From: Zea mays
Lineage: Eukaryota > Streptophyta > Magnoliopsida > Poales > Poaceae
Direction: 5' to 3'
NCBI RefSeq assembly: GCF_902167145.1
Contig: NC_050104.1
Location: 2,976,001-3,040,000, forward strand
Length of the DNA: 64,000 nt
Shown here: positions 44,011 through 56,627 of the stretch, one piece after another
How the letters are laid out: every line of letters starts with the position of its first letter
How positions within the stretch are numbered: position 1 is the first letter of the stretch
Program-made: the position numbers and the translations under genes
Notes under the pieces: generated by a model
Told to the model about the DNA's origin: nothing
The model's database searches: none
The model's input: the letters and a program-made list of their open reading frames with translations, nothing else

Positions 44011-44454
44011 CCTTTTATTTATTTTATTTTATTTTATTTTATTTTCTTTCATTATTGTTATTTATTTTATTTTGGGCAAGCTAATCATCGTTCATGTTAA
44101 TGAAATATGAAACTTAATTTAGAATTCCGTTACATTAGTCAATTCATATAGTCAATTGTTCATTTCGCTTAAGGTCGATCAACTAAAAAGGGGCTAGGTT
44201 TCCGTTAGTGCATATAACTAATTCTCTTGTTAGGACCAATTGGAACTAGAGCGCATAATTTAACTAATCATTAGTGCATAAGCTTTAACCCCTGCGAGAC
44301 CTTTCCCCGTTTCTTTCTAACCTTAACGAATGCGACATCGAATGTCATACTTGATGCATATTTACTTTATTTGTCCCCTTGTGTGGTGTACTGTTTGTTT
44401 CCTAATTTGAATGGATGTATGTATGTATGCTTGCAATCGCATAGAGAACGATCC

Positions 44455-45594
44455 GGTCGAAGAGCCCGAGGAACTCGCAGGAGAAGCCCCTGAGCAGCAG
44501 TCGGTTGGTGGAGGCAAGTGTCCCTTGACCTATCTCTGTCCTATTCATTATTTAATTCACCTCCCGCTCTACACATTTATGCCTAAGGATTGACTAGCTT
44601 TTGTTATCCATGTCCTTGTCTACCTATCTGGGTTGGATTATTATTGTTTAGCTTTATGCTATTGCTCAAACTCTAATCAATGAACATGATGAGATTATCT
44701 ATGATACGCTGTTTTCCCTTCTCTTATTATGATGTTGTACTTGTGGTCATCAAGGGGGCTCGAGCGGTTTCTCGAGTGCCTCTCCGTAAGGACCTGTTCT
44801 ATGGATGACCGCCCGGGAAAACAGTGCAACCATGAGGGTGGAATGGGGTGCCCTTAGCTGAATAATTAGAGGATCTGGGGTGTAGTTCACTTAGCCGTCG
44901 TGCCGTCAATGGGGCTCGGTGTATGCGGCTCGCTCTGCCAAGTTTGGGTTCGCCCCTTGGGGAGGAGTGTGGTGCATTTAGGAAACCTAACGGGTGGCTA
45001 CAGCCCCGGGGAATCTTTGTAAAGGCTACGTAGTGATGCCCTGCTGGGTCACCTTGGTAGTGATCAATGGAGAGTCATGATCTCCGGGCAGAATGGGAAT
45101 CACGGCTTGTGGGTAAAGTGCACAACCTCTACAGAGTGTTTGAAAACTGATATATCAGCCGTGCTCGCGGTTATGAGCGGCCAAGGGAGCTCCAGTGATT
45201 AGTGGTACTTGATCAGAGATACTTTAATACAGGTGGCTATGAGATCGATGGTTTCGGTTACGACTATGGTGCTGGTAAGTGGTATTCTTTCCGTTTGGAA
45301 AGGGTACATCGGGCTAATAACTTGGGTTAATACTAAAACCTGGCTTTCTATTAGTAAATAATAATCTGACCAGCTAAAAGCAACTGCTTGACTTATCCCC
45401 ACATAAAGCTAGTCCACTACAGCCAAACAGGATACTTGCTGAGTATGTTGATGTGTACTCACCCTTGCTCTACACACCAAACCCCCCCCCATCCCCAGGT
45501 TGTCAGCACTGCAACCACTGCTCAGGCGAAGATGAAGCTGTGGAAGGAGACTTCCAGGAGTTCCAAGACTACGACGAGTTCTAGGTGTGGGTTA
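44455..45594 (+). other. Candidate spliced mini-ORF in LTR-D (two exons), intact
   Basis: Exon a is 44455-44513, after CATAG and before a GC donor, GGAG|GCAAGT. Exon b is 45500-45594, after CCCCAG and ending in TAG. The 986-bp intron splits a Gly codon in phase 1, and no stop interrupts either exon. Exon a is acidic (VEEPEELAGEAPEQQ). Exon b starts with C-x2-C-x2-C then SG, then acidic text ending FQDYDEF. The branch-site region reads ACTCACCCTTGCT, shared with Gypsy-A, E and F. This is the best-preserved copy in the window. Confidence 0.5.
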
Positions 45595-45845
45595 GCGGCA
45601 ACCCCCAGTCGGCTGCCTGTGAAGGCCGCGGTTATCTACGTTTCTTTTCCGCACTTTGATTTATTGTAAGGACTATATGGACGTCTCAGACGTATGATGT
45701 AATCGACTATTTCCCTTCTTAATACTATTTTGAGCACTGTGTGATGATGTCCATGTTATGTAACTGCTGTGTACGTGAATAACTGATCCTGGCACGTACA
45801 TGGTTCGCATTCGGTTTGCCTTCTAAAACCGGGTGTGACACGTGC

Positions 45846-48013
45846 CAATTTCGTTTTGCGGGTATCAGAAGTAGGGGCGGTGCACCGTAGGGGAGGAATT
45901 GAGTTACGCCGGTGCCTACGCCACCGCGGAGGGAGCGCGCCGCCGCGCTGGAGCTCGGGGTGTTGGGGGAAAGACGCTAACCGTTGAAACCACATCCAAC
46001 GGTTCAGATTGATGGCGCCGGTGTAGGATTGAAGAAACAGCCTGAGCCGTTGATCGCTCTCTGGACGGCTCAGATTAGATCGGGTTTCATTAAACCGTGG
46101 TCGTGGATCTCGGATCCGGCGGCTAGTATCGTGTACCGCTTCAGTTAAGTTATATCTCATCTACGCCCTTCATTGTTGATCGGACGGTACAGATTATAAC
46201 TTACTCTTTAGCAGCGCATTTTTGTTAAAGAGCCCCCGAGTGATACTGAAATCAACCCGTCGTCCTATCTGCAGCGCTCTGAGTCACAGGGATTTTCGAA
46301 GCTAGGACCCAGCGGTTCTTAGATTTTGATGCCTAGTCCAGAGCACATTTAAATGGGATAAATGAATTAGAAATTGAATAGTTAATATATAAATAATTGC
46401 TAGAACTTGTTAAATTCATAGAAAATGTATATGAACTCCAAATTACTCCATTCCAGTTTCTAAAATTTTATAATATTATTCTCTACCACTTAGAGTCTCT
46501 GTTTTGTCATGACAACAGTAAGAAAATTAATTTCCCACTTAATCCTATTTTAAGCACATAAAACCTTTGAAAATTCATATCTTAAAATCTATAACTCCAA
46601 AAATTATGATTCCTGTTCCTAGGATTTTATTTTAATATGTAGATTATTATTGTGTATTTTGTTTATATGTTTGGTGTGATGTTAATTTTCTCTATATAAT
46701 GTGCTTGTTTGTATTGTGGCGAGTAGAAGAGCACGTGTCTGAGGATCCTTGTGAGCAGCAGATAGAAGTAGCTGAGCAGGAGCTCATTGAAGGCAAGTTG
46801 TGCCCTTGACCACTTTTTACCCAATAATGTTCTTTAATACCATTTATTCATGCATAGGTTAATTTTGATGGGACCCGATAGGTCACCCTAGATTGTTTAT
46901 CTCATTACCTTGTTTACCCCTGAATCACTTGGGTAGTTTTGCTATTGCTTTACATGGTTTTGGGATAATCATTTATTATATCTATGTTCCAATTCTTTTG
47001 TTATTTTATTTATGTTCATGTCAAGATCATTAATGTTAATTGGAACATAGAGCTTAACTTGAGTAACACGTGCCACCACAAGGGATTAATGGGACGCCCT
47101 TGGCTGACTAATTAGGAAAGCTAATGGAAGACTACCTTACCCGAAAGGGGCAAGGGCAGTAGGGGAGTTGCATGCAAGGAGGTTCTCGGGTTGATTTAGC
47201 TGCGATGGCGGTCAGACGTGGGATTCTTGCAAGTGCTCTTCCCATAAACTGTAGCGGGTTGTCGGAAGCTAGTGGAACTTTGTAAAGGCCTCGTAGTGTT
47301 GCCCTGCCTCGCTTCCTTGGTAGAGGTGTATGGGAGTCGCGACCCCTTGGCAGATGGGTAACATGACTTGTGGGTAAAGGGTACAACCTCTGCAGAGTGT
47401 AAAACTGGTATACTAGCCGAGCTCACGGTCTCGAGCAGCTCAGGACTCTCTGATGATTAAATTATGGAACTTAAATTCAATTTGTCATTTGCATATGCAT
47501 GGGATTATTATTAATTTTGTTCTATTACTTTTATTAAGGTTTGGTATTTACTTACATCTAGTAATTGCTAATAAAATTTTGACCAACTTATAAAAGCAAT
47601 GCTCAGCTTCAACCTTTATTTTGTTGATCAGCCTTACACTTCACATGAACTCCCACCTTTGGTGAGTTCATGCCACATTATTCCCCACAACTTGTTGAGC
47701 GATGAACATGTGTGAGCTCACCCTTGCTGTCTCACACCCCCCCCCCACAGGAGATGAACAGGTGGTTCAGGAGGAGCCACAAAGCGAAGAGTTTGATCTG
47801 ATCTAGGTGGCGTTTCTCAGTTGACATTGGCGCCAACGACGATCCTTAGTTTGTTTTATATTTATCTTTTATTTTATAATAAGACTTCCGCTATGTAATA
47901 AATACTCTGATTATTGTGACATTTATCTCTATACACTCTGTTATTATATATGTTGTCTTCTTGGCACATGTATGAGATGCACCTGGTTTTGTTCCTTAAA
48001 GCCGGGTGTGACA
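45846..48013 (+). repeat. Gypsy-A 3' LTR, segment 3
   Basis: Matches about 11976-14139. It includes the second copy of the candidate mini-ORF (46727-46792 and 47751-47806), which keeps length, frame, GC donor and stop codon with two base changes in exon a. It ends GGGTGTGACA before AACGG. Confidence 0.92.
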
Positions 48014-48018
48014 AACGG

Positions 48019-48927
48019 TGCGTAGACAACACACGAACAATGACGACGGCGCGCACAGCAGCGGTGTTATGATTGCCCATGCAGTTTCGTTTGAGCTGTC
48101 GCAAGCAAGTAATTTTGGACGATAGGTTAGGACTTCTCTTATCAAGTTTTGAAGTTTGGACTTCTGTACGAGCTAAACCTGCCTCGCTTTCAATCGTAAT
48201 TTTTCTTACACATCTAAATACCGATGATAGTTCACAGAGAGTGTGGTGAACAATGAATTTACAACTACCACGTGTGAAACCGCGCGCGATCAGAGCGAAC
48301 GACGCGCGAACCAGCATGCCACCACATGCAGAACAGCACGCGCGACAGACGAGAAATACTGGATAGATGTCACGTTTATGCTAAACAAGTATTAATTAAA
48401 AAATATTTGAGTTGACATTAATCACATTAACCGATATTTATAAAAGCGCAAATTAAAATTATACATTAATTTTAATTAAAATGTTGCTTTAATAAACATC
48501 GGATAAACAATTAAGTAAATAATTAACAAGAACATGTCTTGCGACAAAGTAATATTCTTAACTTGTATGCAACGTTATTATGAAGCTAATGCGACACGAA
48601 TGGAGCAAACCGGGCTGATTACACAAAAGTTAACACGTATTTAATAAACTGTGACTTATTTATGACGTGGCTAGATATGATTGGACAGATCAAAACCACA
48701 CAGATGGCTACAAAGACTACAGTCGCAGAGGATCACATGACCTAATGTGGTGGCAATTTTTCTTGTGGACGCATGCACGAAAAGGAAGTAAATAAAATAA
48801 AATAAAATAAAAATAAACAAAATGAAGACGAATTTCTTTCTCCTTGCTGCTACGCACAACAACGACCATTGGCCAAGCCGCCGCTCACCGGAGCTCGCGC
48901 AGAGGGCAGGGGGCTGGACCGGCTAAC
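48019..48927 (-). mobile_element. Gypsy-E 5' LTR, segment 2
   Basis: Continues the Gypsy-E LTR after the Gypsy-A duplication (48014-48018). It carries more of the CGCGCGAAC-type repeat (about 48270-48350) and an AATAAAATAAAATAAAA run near 48790 that mirrors the TTTTATTTTA run of LTR-D. It is interrupted by Copia-2. Confidence 0.8.
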
Positions 48928-50189
48928 TGAGAGCACCTAGAGGGGGGGTGAATAGGTGATCCTGTAAAACTTTAAACTTAAGCCACAAAAACTTGGTTAG
49001 GCGTTAGCACAATAATCGCCAAGTGACTGGAGAGGAGTCTCAGCAAAACACAATAACCACGAAGATATCAATCACAGAGATGGCACAGTGGTTATCCCGT
49101 GGTTCTGCCAAGACCAACGCTTGCCTACTCCACGTTGTGGCGTCCCAATGGACGAGGGTTGCAATCAACCCCTCTCAAGCGGTCCAAAGACCCACTTGAA
49201 TACCACGGTGTTTTGCTTTGCTTTTCTTAATCCCGTTTGCGAGGAATCTCCACAACTTGGAGCCTCTCGCCCTTACACTTGAAGTTCACAAAGAAGCACG
49301 GAGTAAGGGAGGGATGAGCAACGCACACAAGACACGAAATCAGAATGTCAACACGCACACAAGTCACAACAAGAGCTCGCAACACAACCCGACGAGTTCA
49401 CAACTCAACAAGAGCTCTAGATGCTATCACGAAGAAACAAATGCGTGGAATCGAAGTCTTGGTGCTTAGGAATGCTTTGAGTATGCTTGATGTCCTCCTC
49501 CATGCGCCTAGGGGTCCCTTTTATAGCCCCAAGGCAGCTAGGAGCCGTTGAGAGCATTCCAGGAAGGCTGATCTTGCCTTCTGTTGCCTGGCGCACCGGA
49601 CAGTCCGGTGCACCACCGGACACTGTCTGGTGCGGATTTCTTTCCTTCTGTGGCGTAGCCGACCGTTGGCGCCTGGGAGCCGTTGGCGCACCGGACACTG
49701 TCCGGTGCACACCGGACAGTCCGGTGCCCCCTCCCGACCGTTGGCTCTGCCACGTGTCTCGCGCATATCGCGCAGCCGACCGTTGGCTCACCGGACAGTC
49801 CGGTGCACACCGGACGGTCTGGTGAATTATAGCTGTACGCCATTAATTTCTTCCCGAGAGCAGCACGTTCGCCTGAGCCAGTCTGGCGCACCGGACACTG
49901 TCCGGTGCACCACTGGACACTGTCCGGTGCACCACCGGACAGTCCGGTGCACCCAGACCGAGCTGACTTAGGCAGAACAGAGCCATCTCATTTCCAATTC
50001 AATCTTTCCTATTTCCAGCACTTAGATACAATACATTAGTCCATAAAACAAAGTACTAAGTCAGAAACATACCTTTTGACATGATTTGCACTTTGTCCAC
50101 CACATTGCATAGATCAACACAAAAGCACTTGCGTTGGCACTCAATCACCAAAATACTTAGAAATGGCCCAAGGGCACATTTCCCTTTCA
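48928..50189 (-). repeat. Copia-2 3' LTR
   Basis: 1262 bp, the longest of the four LTRs of this family. The palindrome array spans about 49592-49952 and includes three palindromes in a row near 49890-49952. Confidence 0.92.
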
Positions 50190-50980
50190 ATCTCCCCCTT
50201 TTTGGTGATTTATGCCAATACAACATAAAGCAACTAGAACAAGTGCAATATCAATGCAATTGAAAACTCAATATAGTTTTGATTCATATTTAGCATATAT
50301 GGATCACTCTTTGCCACCACTTGGTTTGTTTTTGCAAATCAAACTCAATTTCCTATCTCTAAGTCAAACACACATGTTGAAACATAAAGAGATATTTCAC
50401 GAGAAATTGATCAAGGATTTCAAAAACTCCCCCTTTTCCCATAATCAACACTTCTCCCCACAAGAGGCCAACTTTTGACAAAAGAGACAATAAAAGAGTT
50501 TTGACAAACCAAACCAAAAGCTCTATTCTACTATTTTCAAAATTTCTCAAGTGGTAGCTGATCCATTTATTGCTTTGGCCTTTATTTTCTCCCCCTTTGG
50601 CATCAAGCACCAAAACGGGATCAATCTTGGCCCTTTAACCCCATTGCCTCACCAAAATCTTCAACTAAGAATAAAAAGGCAAGAAGAGTACAAAGATGAA
50701 CTTGGAAAAAGTTACTCTTTCATCGGAGTGCAGTGGAAGTCTTTCATGGTCCAAGTCCACCTTTTCCCTTTCAAATCACCTTTGAGACTAAATTAAGCAA
50801 ACTCAAGCACACAGTTAGTCTCAAGAGGTCAAGTTGTAGCACATCTCCCCCTAAATTTGTGCATCACGTGCAAATGGACTTATAAGGTCCGGGGAGTGCT
50901 TGTACAACTTGAGCACCATAAATAACCAACAAAATACATAAGGAACATGATCAAAGGCATAAACATATGTATGCTATAAA
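50190..50980 (-). other. Copia-2 polypurine tract and non-coding stretch
   Basis: The tract AAAAAGGGGGAGAT on the minus strand occupies 50190-50203. The following 780 bp match 1152-1931, including the extra purine runs, and hold no ORF. Confidence 0.8.
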
Positions 50981-53900
50981 TCAATCCAAGTTTCGCAAAT
51001 CTAGGACATTTAGCTCACTACGCAGCCTGCAAAAGATCTTCTCATCTAAAGGCTTGGTAAAGATATCGGCTAGCTGGTTCTCGGTGCTAACATGAAACAC
51101 TTTGATATCTCCCTTTTGCTGGTGGTCTCTCAAAAAGTGATGTCGGATGTCTATGTGCTTTGTGCGGCTGTGCTCAACAGGATTTTCCGCTATTCGGATA
51201 GCACTCTCATTATCACATAGGAGTGGGACTTTGCTCAGATTGTAGCCAAAGTCCCGGAGGGTTTGCCTCATCCAAAGTAGTTGCGCGCAACATTGTCCTG
51301 CGGCAACGTACTCGGCCTCAGCGGTGGATAGGGCAACGGATGTTTGTTTCTTAGAACTCCACGACACCAGGGACCTCCCTAAGAATTGGCACGTCCCCGA
51401 TGTGCTCTTCCTATCGACCTTACATCCAGCATAGTCGGAGTCTGAATATCCAATCAAGTCAAAGGTAGACCCCTTTGGATACCAGATCCCGAAGCAAGGC
51501 GTAGCGACTAAATATCTAAGAATTCGCTTCACGGCCACCAAGTGACATTCCCTTGGATCGGATTGAAATCTAGCACACATGCATACGCTAAGCATAATAT
51601 CCGGTCTACTAGCACATAAATAAAGTAAAGACCCTATCATTGACCGGTATGCTTTTTGATCAACGGACTTACCTCCTTTGTTGAGGTCAGTGTGTCCGTC
51701 GGTTCCCATCGGCGTCTTTGCGGGCTTGGCGTCCTTCATCCCAAACCGCTTTAGCAAGTCTTGCGTGTACTTTGTTTGAGAAATGAAGGTGCCATCCTTG
51801 AGTTGCTTCACTTGGAACCCAAAGAAGTAGTTCAACTCGCCCATCATCGACATCTCGAATTTCTGCGTCATCACCCTGCTAAACTCTTCACAAGACTTTT
51901 GATTAGTAGAACCAAATATTATGTCATCGACATAAATTTGGCACACAAAAAGATCACCATCGCAAGTCTTAGTGAAAAGAGTTGGATTGGCTTTTCCAAC
52001 CTTGAAAGCATTAGCAATTAAAAAGTCTCTAAGGCATTCATACCATGCTCTTGGGGCTTGCTTAAGTCCATAGAGCGCCTTAGAGAGCTTACACACGTGG
52101 TCGGGGTACCGTTCATCCTCGAAGCCAGGGGGTTGCTCCATGTACACCTCCTCCTTGATCGGCCCGTTGAGGAAAGCGCTCTTCACATCCATTTGATACA
52201 ACCTGAAAGAATGGTGAGCGGCATATGCTAGCAAAATACGAATTGATTCTAGCCTAGCCACAGGAGCAAAAGTCTCCTCAAAGTCCAAACCTGTGACTTG
52301 GGCATAACCTTTTGCCACAAGTCGAGCCTTGTTCCTCGTCACCACTCCGTGTTCATCTTGTTTGTTGCAGAACACCCATTTGGTTCCCACAACATTTTGC
52401 TTGGGACGAGGCACCAGTGTCCAAACTTCATTTCTTTTGAAGTTGTTGAGCTCTTCCTGCATGGCCAACACCCAGTCCGGATCTAGCAAGGCCTCTTCTA
52501 CCCTGAAAGGCTCAATAGAAGAGACAAAGGAGTAATGCTCACAAAAATTAACTAATCGAGATCGAGTAGTTACTCCCTTGCTAGTATCACCCAAAATTTG
52601 GTCGACGGGATGATCCCTTTGAATCATCGCTCGAACTTGGGTTGGAGGTGCCGGTTGCGCTTCTTCCTCCATTATATGATCATCTTGTGCTCCCCCTTGA
52701 TCACACGCCTCCTGCTCATCATCTTGAGTTGGGGAACGAACCATTGTTGAGGAAGAAGGTTGATCTCGTTCATCTTGTTCCTGTGGCCGCACATCTCCAA
52801 TCGCCATGGTGCGTATTGCAGCCGTTGGAACTTCTTCTTCATCTACATCATCAAAATCAACAACTTGCTCTCTTGGAGAGCCATTAGTCTCATCAAATAC
52901 AACGTCGCTAGAGACTTCAACCAAACCCGATGATTTGTTGAAGACTCTATACGCCTTTGTATTTGAGTCATAACCTAACGAAAACCCTTCTACGGCTTTG
53001 GGAGCAAACTTGCAATTCCTACCCTTCTTCACTAGAATGTAGCATTTACTCCCAAAAACTCAAAAATACGAAACATTGGGTTTGTTACCGGTTAGTAGCT
53101 CGTATGACGTCTTCTTGAGGAGGCGATGAAGGTAGACCCTGTTGATGGCGTGGCAAGCTGTGTTCACGGCTTCCGACCAAAAGCGCTCGGGGGTCTTGAA
53201 CTCTCCAAGCATCGTCCTCGCCATGTCTATAAGCGTCCTGTTCTTCCTCTCTACCACACCATTTTGCTGTGGTGTGTAGGGAGCGGAGAACTCGTGCTTG
53301 ATCCCTTCCTCCTCAAGGTACTCCTCCACTTGAAGGTTCTTGAACTCGGACCCATTGTCGCTCCTTATCTTCTTCACCTTGAGCTCAAACTCGTTTTGAG
53401 CTCTCCTTAGGAAGCGCTTGAGGGTTCCTTGGGTTTCAGATTTATCCTGCAAAAAGAATACCCAAGTGAAGCGGGAAAAGTCATCAACAATAACTAGACC
53501 ATACTTACTTCCTCCTATACTTAGATAGGCGACGGGTCCGAAGAGGTCCATATGTAGCAGCTCTAGAGGTCTTGATGTGGTCATCACATTCTTGCTGTGA
53601 TGCGCTCCTCCCACTTGTTTTCCTGCTTGACAAGCTGCACAAGGTCTATCTTTTTCGAATTGCACATTAGTTAAACCTATCACGTGTTCTCCCTTTAGAA
53701 GCTTGTGAAGGTTCTTCATCCCCACATGTGCTAAGCGGCGATGCCACAGCCAGCCCATGCTAGTCTTAGCAATTAAGCATGCATCTAGACCGGCCTCCTC
53801 TTTTGCAAAATCAACTAAGTAAAGTTTGTCGTCTAATACACCCTTAAAGGCTAGTGAACCATCACTTCTTCTAAAGACAGACACATCTACATTTGTGAAT

Positions 53901-54168
53901 AGACAATTATATCCCATATTGCATAATTTACTAACAGATAACAAATTATATCCAAGCGACTCAACTAAAAACACATTAGAAATAGAGTGCTCGGATGAAA
54001 TAGCAATTTTACCTAACCCTTTTACCTTGCCTTGGTTCCCATCACTGAATATTATTGAATCTTGGGGATCCTTGTTCTTGACGTAGGAAGAGAACATCCT
54101 CTTTTCCCCCGTCATGTGGTTTGTGCATCCGCTGTCAATAATCCAGCTTGTACCCCGGATGCATAAAC
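50981..54168 (-). pseudogene. pol: Copia-2 pol, broken
   Basis: Reads as Copia-1 pol: protease region, integrase zinc site and core (54115-53060), a TGA at 53060-53062 where Copia-1 has CGA (Arg), then the rest of integrase, RT with YVDD and RNase H (53032-50981). A C run at 54153-54156 has four C against five in Copia-1, which shifts the frame just before the protease motif. The Gln in YTPQQNG and the Gly that is a stop in Copia-1 are intact here. Confidence 0.9.
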
Positions 54169-54181
54169 CTGCAAGGCAAAT

Positions 54182-56578
54182 TTAGGCTTGGGTCTTAGGT
54201 ACCCAACTCTTGTTGGGTCCTACGAGGTTAGTCACAATTGTCTTAGGGACCCAAATGCAAGTCTTGTCTCCCTTACATTTGGCCCCTAACTTCCTAGCGA
54301 TTACCCTCTTATCCTTTCTACAAATAGCAAAGGAAGCATTGCAAGCATAATAAATTGTAGAAGGTCCATTCATTACTTTCCTAGGAGCATGAACAATATT
54401 CTTTCTAGGCACATGATGAATAACATTTCTCCTAGACATATTTCTACCATGCATATAGGAAGAACTAGAAGCAAACATGACATGAGAATCAAAAGCATCA
54501 TAAGCATTACAACTCCTATAAGCATTTCTAGATTGTCTCCTATCATGGTATATAAAAGCATGGTTCTTTTTAGCACAACTAGCCATAGGGGCCTTCCCTT
54601 TCTCCTTGGCGGAGATGGGAGCCTTATGGCTTGTCAAGTTCTTGGCTTCCCTCTTGAATCCAAGTCCATCCTTAATTGAGGGGTGTCTACCAATCGTGTA
54701 GGCATCCCTTGCAAATTTTAGCTTGTCAAATTCACTCTTGCTAGTCTTAAGTTGGGCATTAAGACTAGCCACTTCATCATTTAATTTAGAAATGCAAACT
54801 AGGTGTTCACTACAAGCATCAATGTCAAAATCTTTACACCTAGTGCAAATCATAACATGTTCTACACAAGAGTTAGATTTATTTGCTACTTCTAGTTTAG
54901 CATTTAAATCATTGTTAATTCTCTTTAAACTAGAGATAGAGTCATGACATGTAGACACTTCACTAGAAAGCATTTCATTCCTTTTAACTTCTAGAGCAAG
55001 TGAATTTTGTGCACTAACAAATTTATCATGCTCTTCATATAAAAGGTCCTCTTGTTTTTCTAAAAGTCTATCCTTTTCATTCAAGGCATCAATCAATTCA
55101 TTAATCTTATCTATTTTAGTTCTATCCAATCCCTTGAATAAACTAGAGTAATCTATTTCTTCATCACTAGACTCATCATCACTAGAAGAATCATAAGTAG
55201 TATTGTCTCGAGTACATACCTTCTTCTCCTTCGCCATGAGGCATGTGTGACGCTCGTTGGGGAAGAGGGATGACTTGTTGAAGGCGGTGGCGGCGAGTCC
55301 TTCATTTTCGGAGTCGGATGACGAACAATCTGAGTCCCACTCCTTGCCAAGGTGTGCCTCGCCCTTAGCCTTCTTGTATGCCTTCTTCTTCTCCCTCTTT
55401 CCCCCTTGTTACTGGTCACTATCATTATCGGGACAGTTAGCAATAAAATGACCAATCTTACCACATTTGAAGCATGAGCGCTTCCCCTTTGTCTTGGTCT
55501 TGCTTGGCTGTCCCTTGCGACCTTTTAGCGTCGTCTTGAAGCGCTTGATGATGAGGGTCATCTCTTCATCATTGAGCCCGGCCGCCTCAACTTGCGCCAC
55601 CTTGCTAGGTAGCGCCTCCTTGCTCCTCGTTGCCTTGAGAGCAATGGGTTGAGGATCATGGATTGGATCGTTCAACGCGTCGTCCACGTACCTTGCCTCC
55701 TTGATCATCATTTGCCCGCTTACGAACTTTCCAAGGACTTCTTCGGGCTACATCTTGGTGTACCTAGGATTTTCACGAATATTGTTCACCAAATGTGGAT
55801 CAAGTACAGTAAAGGACCTTAGCATTAGGCGGACGACGTCGTGGTCCGTCCATCGCGTGCTTCCGTAGCTCCTTATTTTGTTGATAAGGGTCTTGAGCCG
55901 GTTGTATGTTTGGGTTGGCTCCTCGCCCCTTATCATCGCGAATCTTCCAAGCTCGCCCTCCACCAACTCCATCTTGGTGAGTAAGGTGACGTCGTTCCCC
56001 TCATGAGAAATCTTGAGGGTGTCCCAGATCTGCTTGGCATTGTCCAAGCCACTCACCTTATGGTACTCGTCCCTGCACAAAGAGGCTAACAACACAGTAG
56101 TAGCTTGTGCATTTTTATGAATCTGTTCATTAATAAATATAGGACTGTCCGAGCTATCAAATTTCATTCCATTCTCAACAATCTCCCATATGCTTGGATG
56201 GAGAGAGAACAAGTGACTACGCATTTTGTGACTCCAAAATCCGTAGTCCTCCCCATCAAAGTGTGGAGGTTTGCCAAGAGGGATGGAAAGCAAATGTGCA
56301 TTTGAGCTATGCGGGATATGCGAATAATCGAAAGAAAAGTTTGAGTTAACCGTCTTTCGTTTGTCGTAGTCGTTGTCGTCGTTGTCCTTTTGGGAAGAAG
56401 TGGACTCATCGCTATCGTCGTAGTAGACGATCTCCTTGATGCGTCTCGTCTTCTTCTTATTCCCATCTTTGCGTCTGTGGCCCGAGCTCGAGTCAGTAGG
56501 CTTGTCATCCTTTGACTCGTTGACGAAGGACTCCTTCTCCTTATCGTTGATCACGATTCCCTTCCCCTTAAGATCCAT
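54182..56578 (-). pseudogene. gag: Copia-2 gag, two nonsense codons
   Basis: Starts at the ATG at 56578 with the same N-terminus as Copia-1. A TCG to TAG change stops it at 55748-55750, and a GAA to TAA change stops it again at 55409-55411, just past the zinc knuckle (55437-55478 region). The coiled-coil part reads on to PKTQA and TAA at 54182, the same end as Copia-1. Confidence 0.9.
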
Positions 56579-56613
56579 CTCTTCGGGCGATTAGTCCCTT
56601 CGTGAAGAGAACG

Positions 56614-56625
56614 GCTCCGATACCA
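56614..56625 (-). other. Primer binding site of Copia-2
   Basis: TGGTATCGGAGC on the minus strand, two bases from the LTR. Confidence 0.87.
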
Positions 56626-56627
56626 AT

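Larger units (their letters stand above)
43204..45840 (+). mobile_element. LTR-D: solo LTR of a chromovirus-type element
   Basis: A 2637-bp LTR begins TGTAACGCCC and ends GGGTGTGACA. It is flanked on both sides by CGTGC (43199-43203, 45841-45845) with no internal region, primer site or second LTR, the signature of recombination between the two LTRs of an element. It belongs to the same family as the Gypsy-E LTR and LTR-F, in the opposite orientation. Confidence 0.93.
10958..48013 (+). mobile_element. Gypsy-A: chromovirus (Tekay/Del-like) LTR retrotransposon, gag-less, split by nested insertions
   Basis: The element begins TGTAATACCC and each LTR ends GGGTGTGACA. The 5-bp duplication AACGG flanks both ends (10953-10957, 48014-48018). 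The 5' LTR is 10958-14139. The 3' LTR starts at 17773 and is now in three pieces (17773-18766, 43175-43203, 45846-48013), separated by Gypsy-B and LTR-D. The internal part is only 3.6 kb and lacks gag. The chromodomain after integrase places it among chromoviruses. It inserted into the Gypsy-E LTR. Confidence 0.93.

Noticed and set aside
43427..44110. A proline-rich ORF in LTR-D
   Set aside because: The C-rich repeat gives open Pro/Arg frames in several frames at once, and there is no support for a protein.
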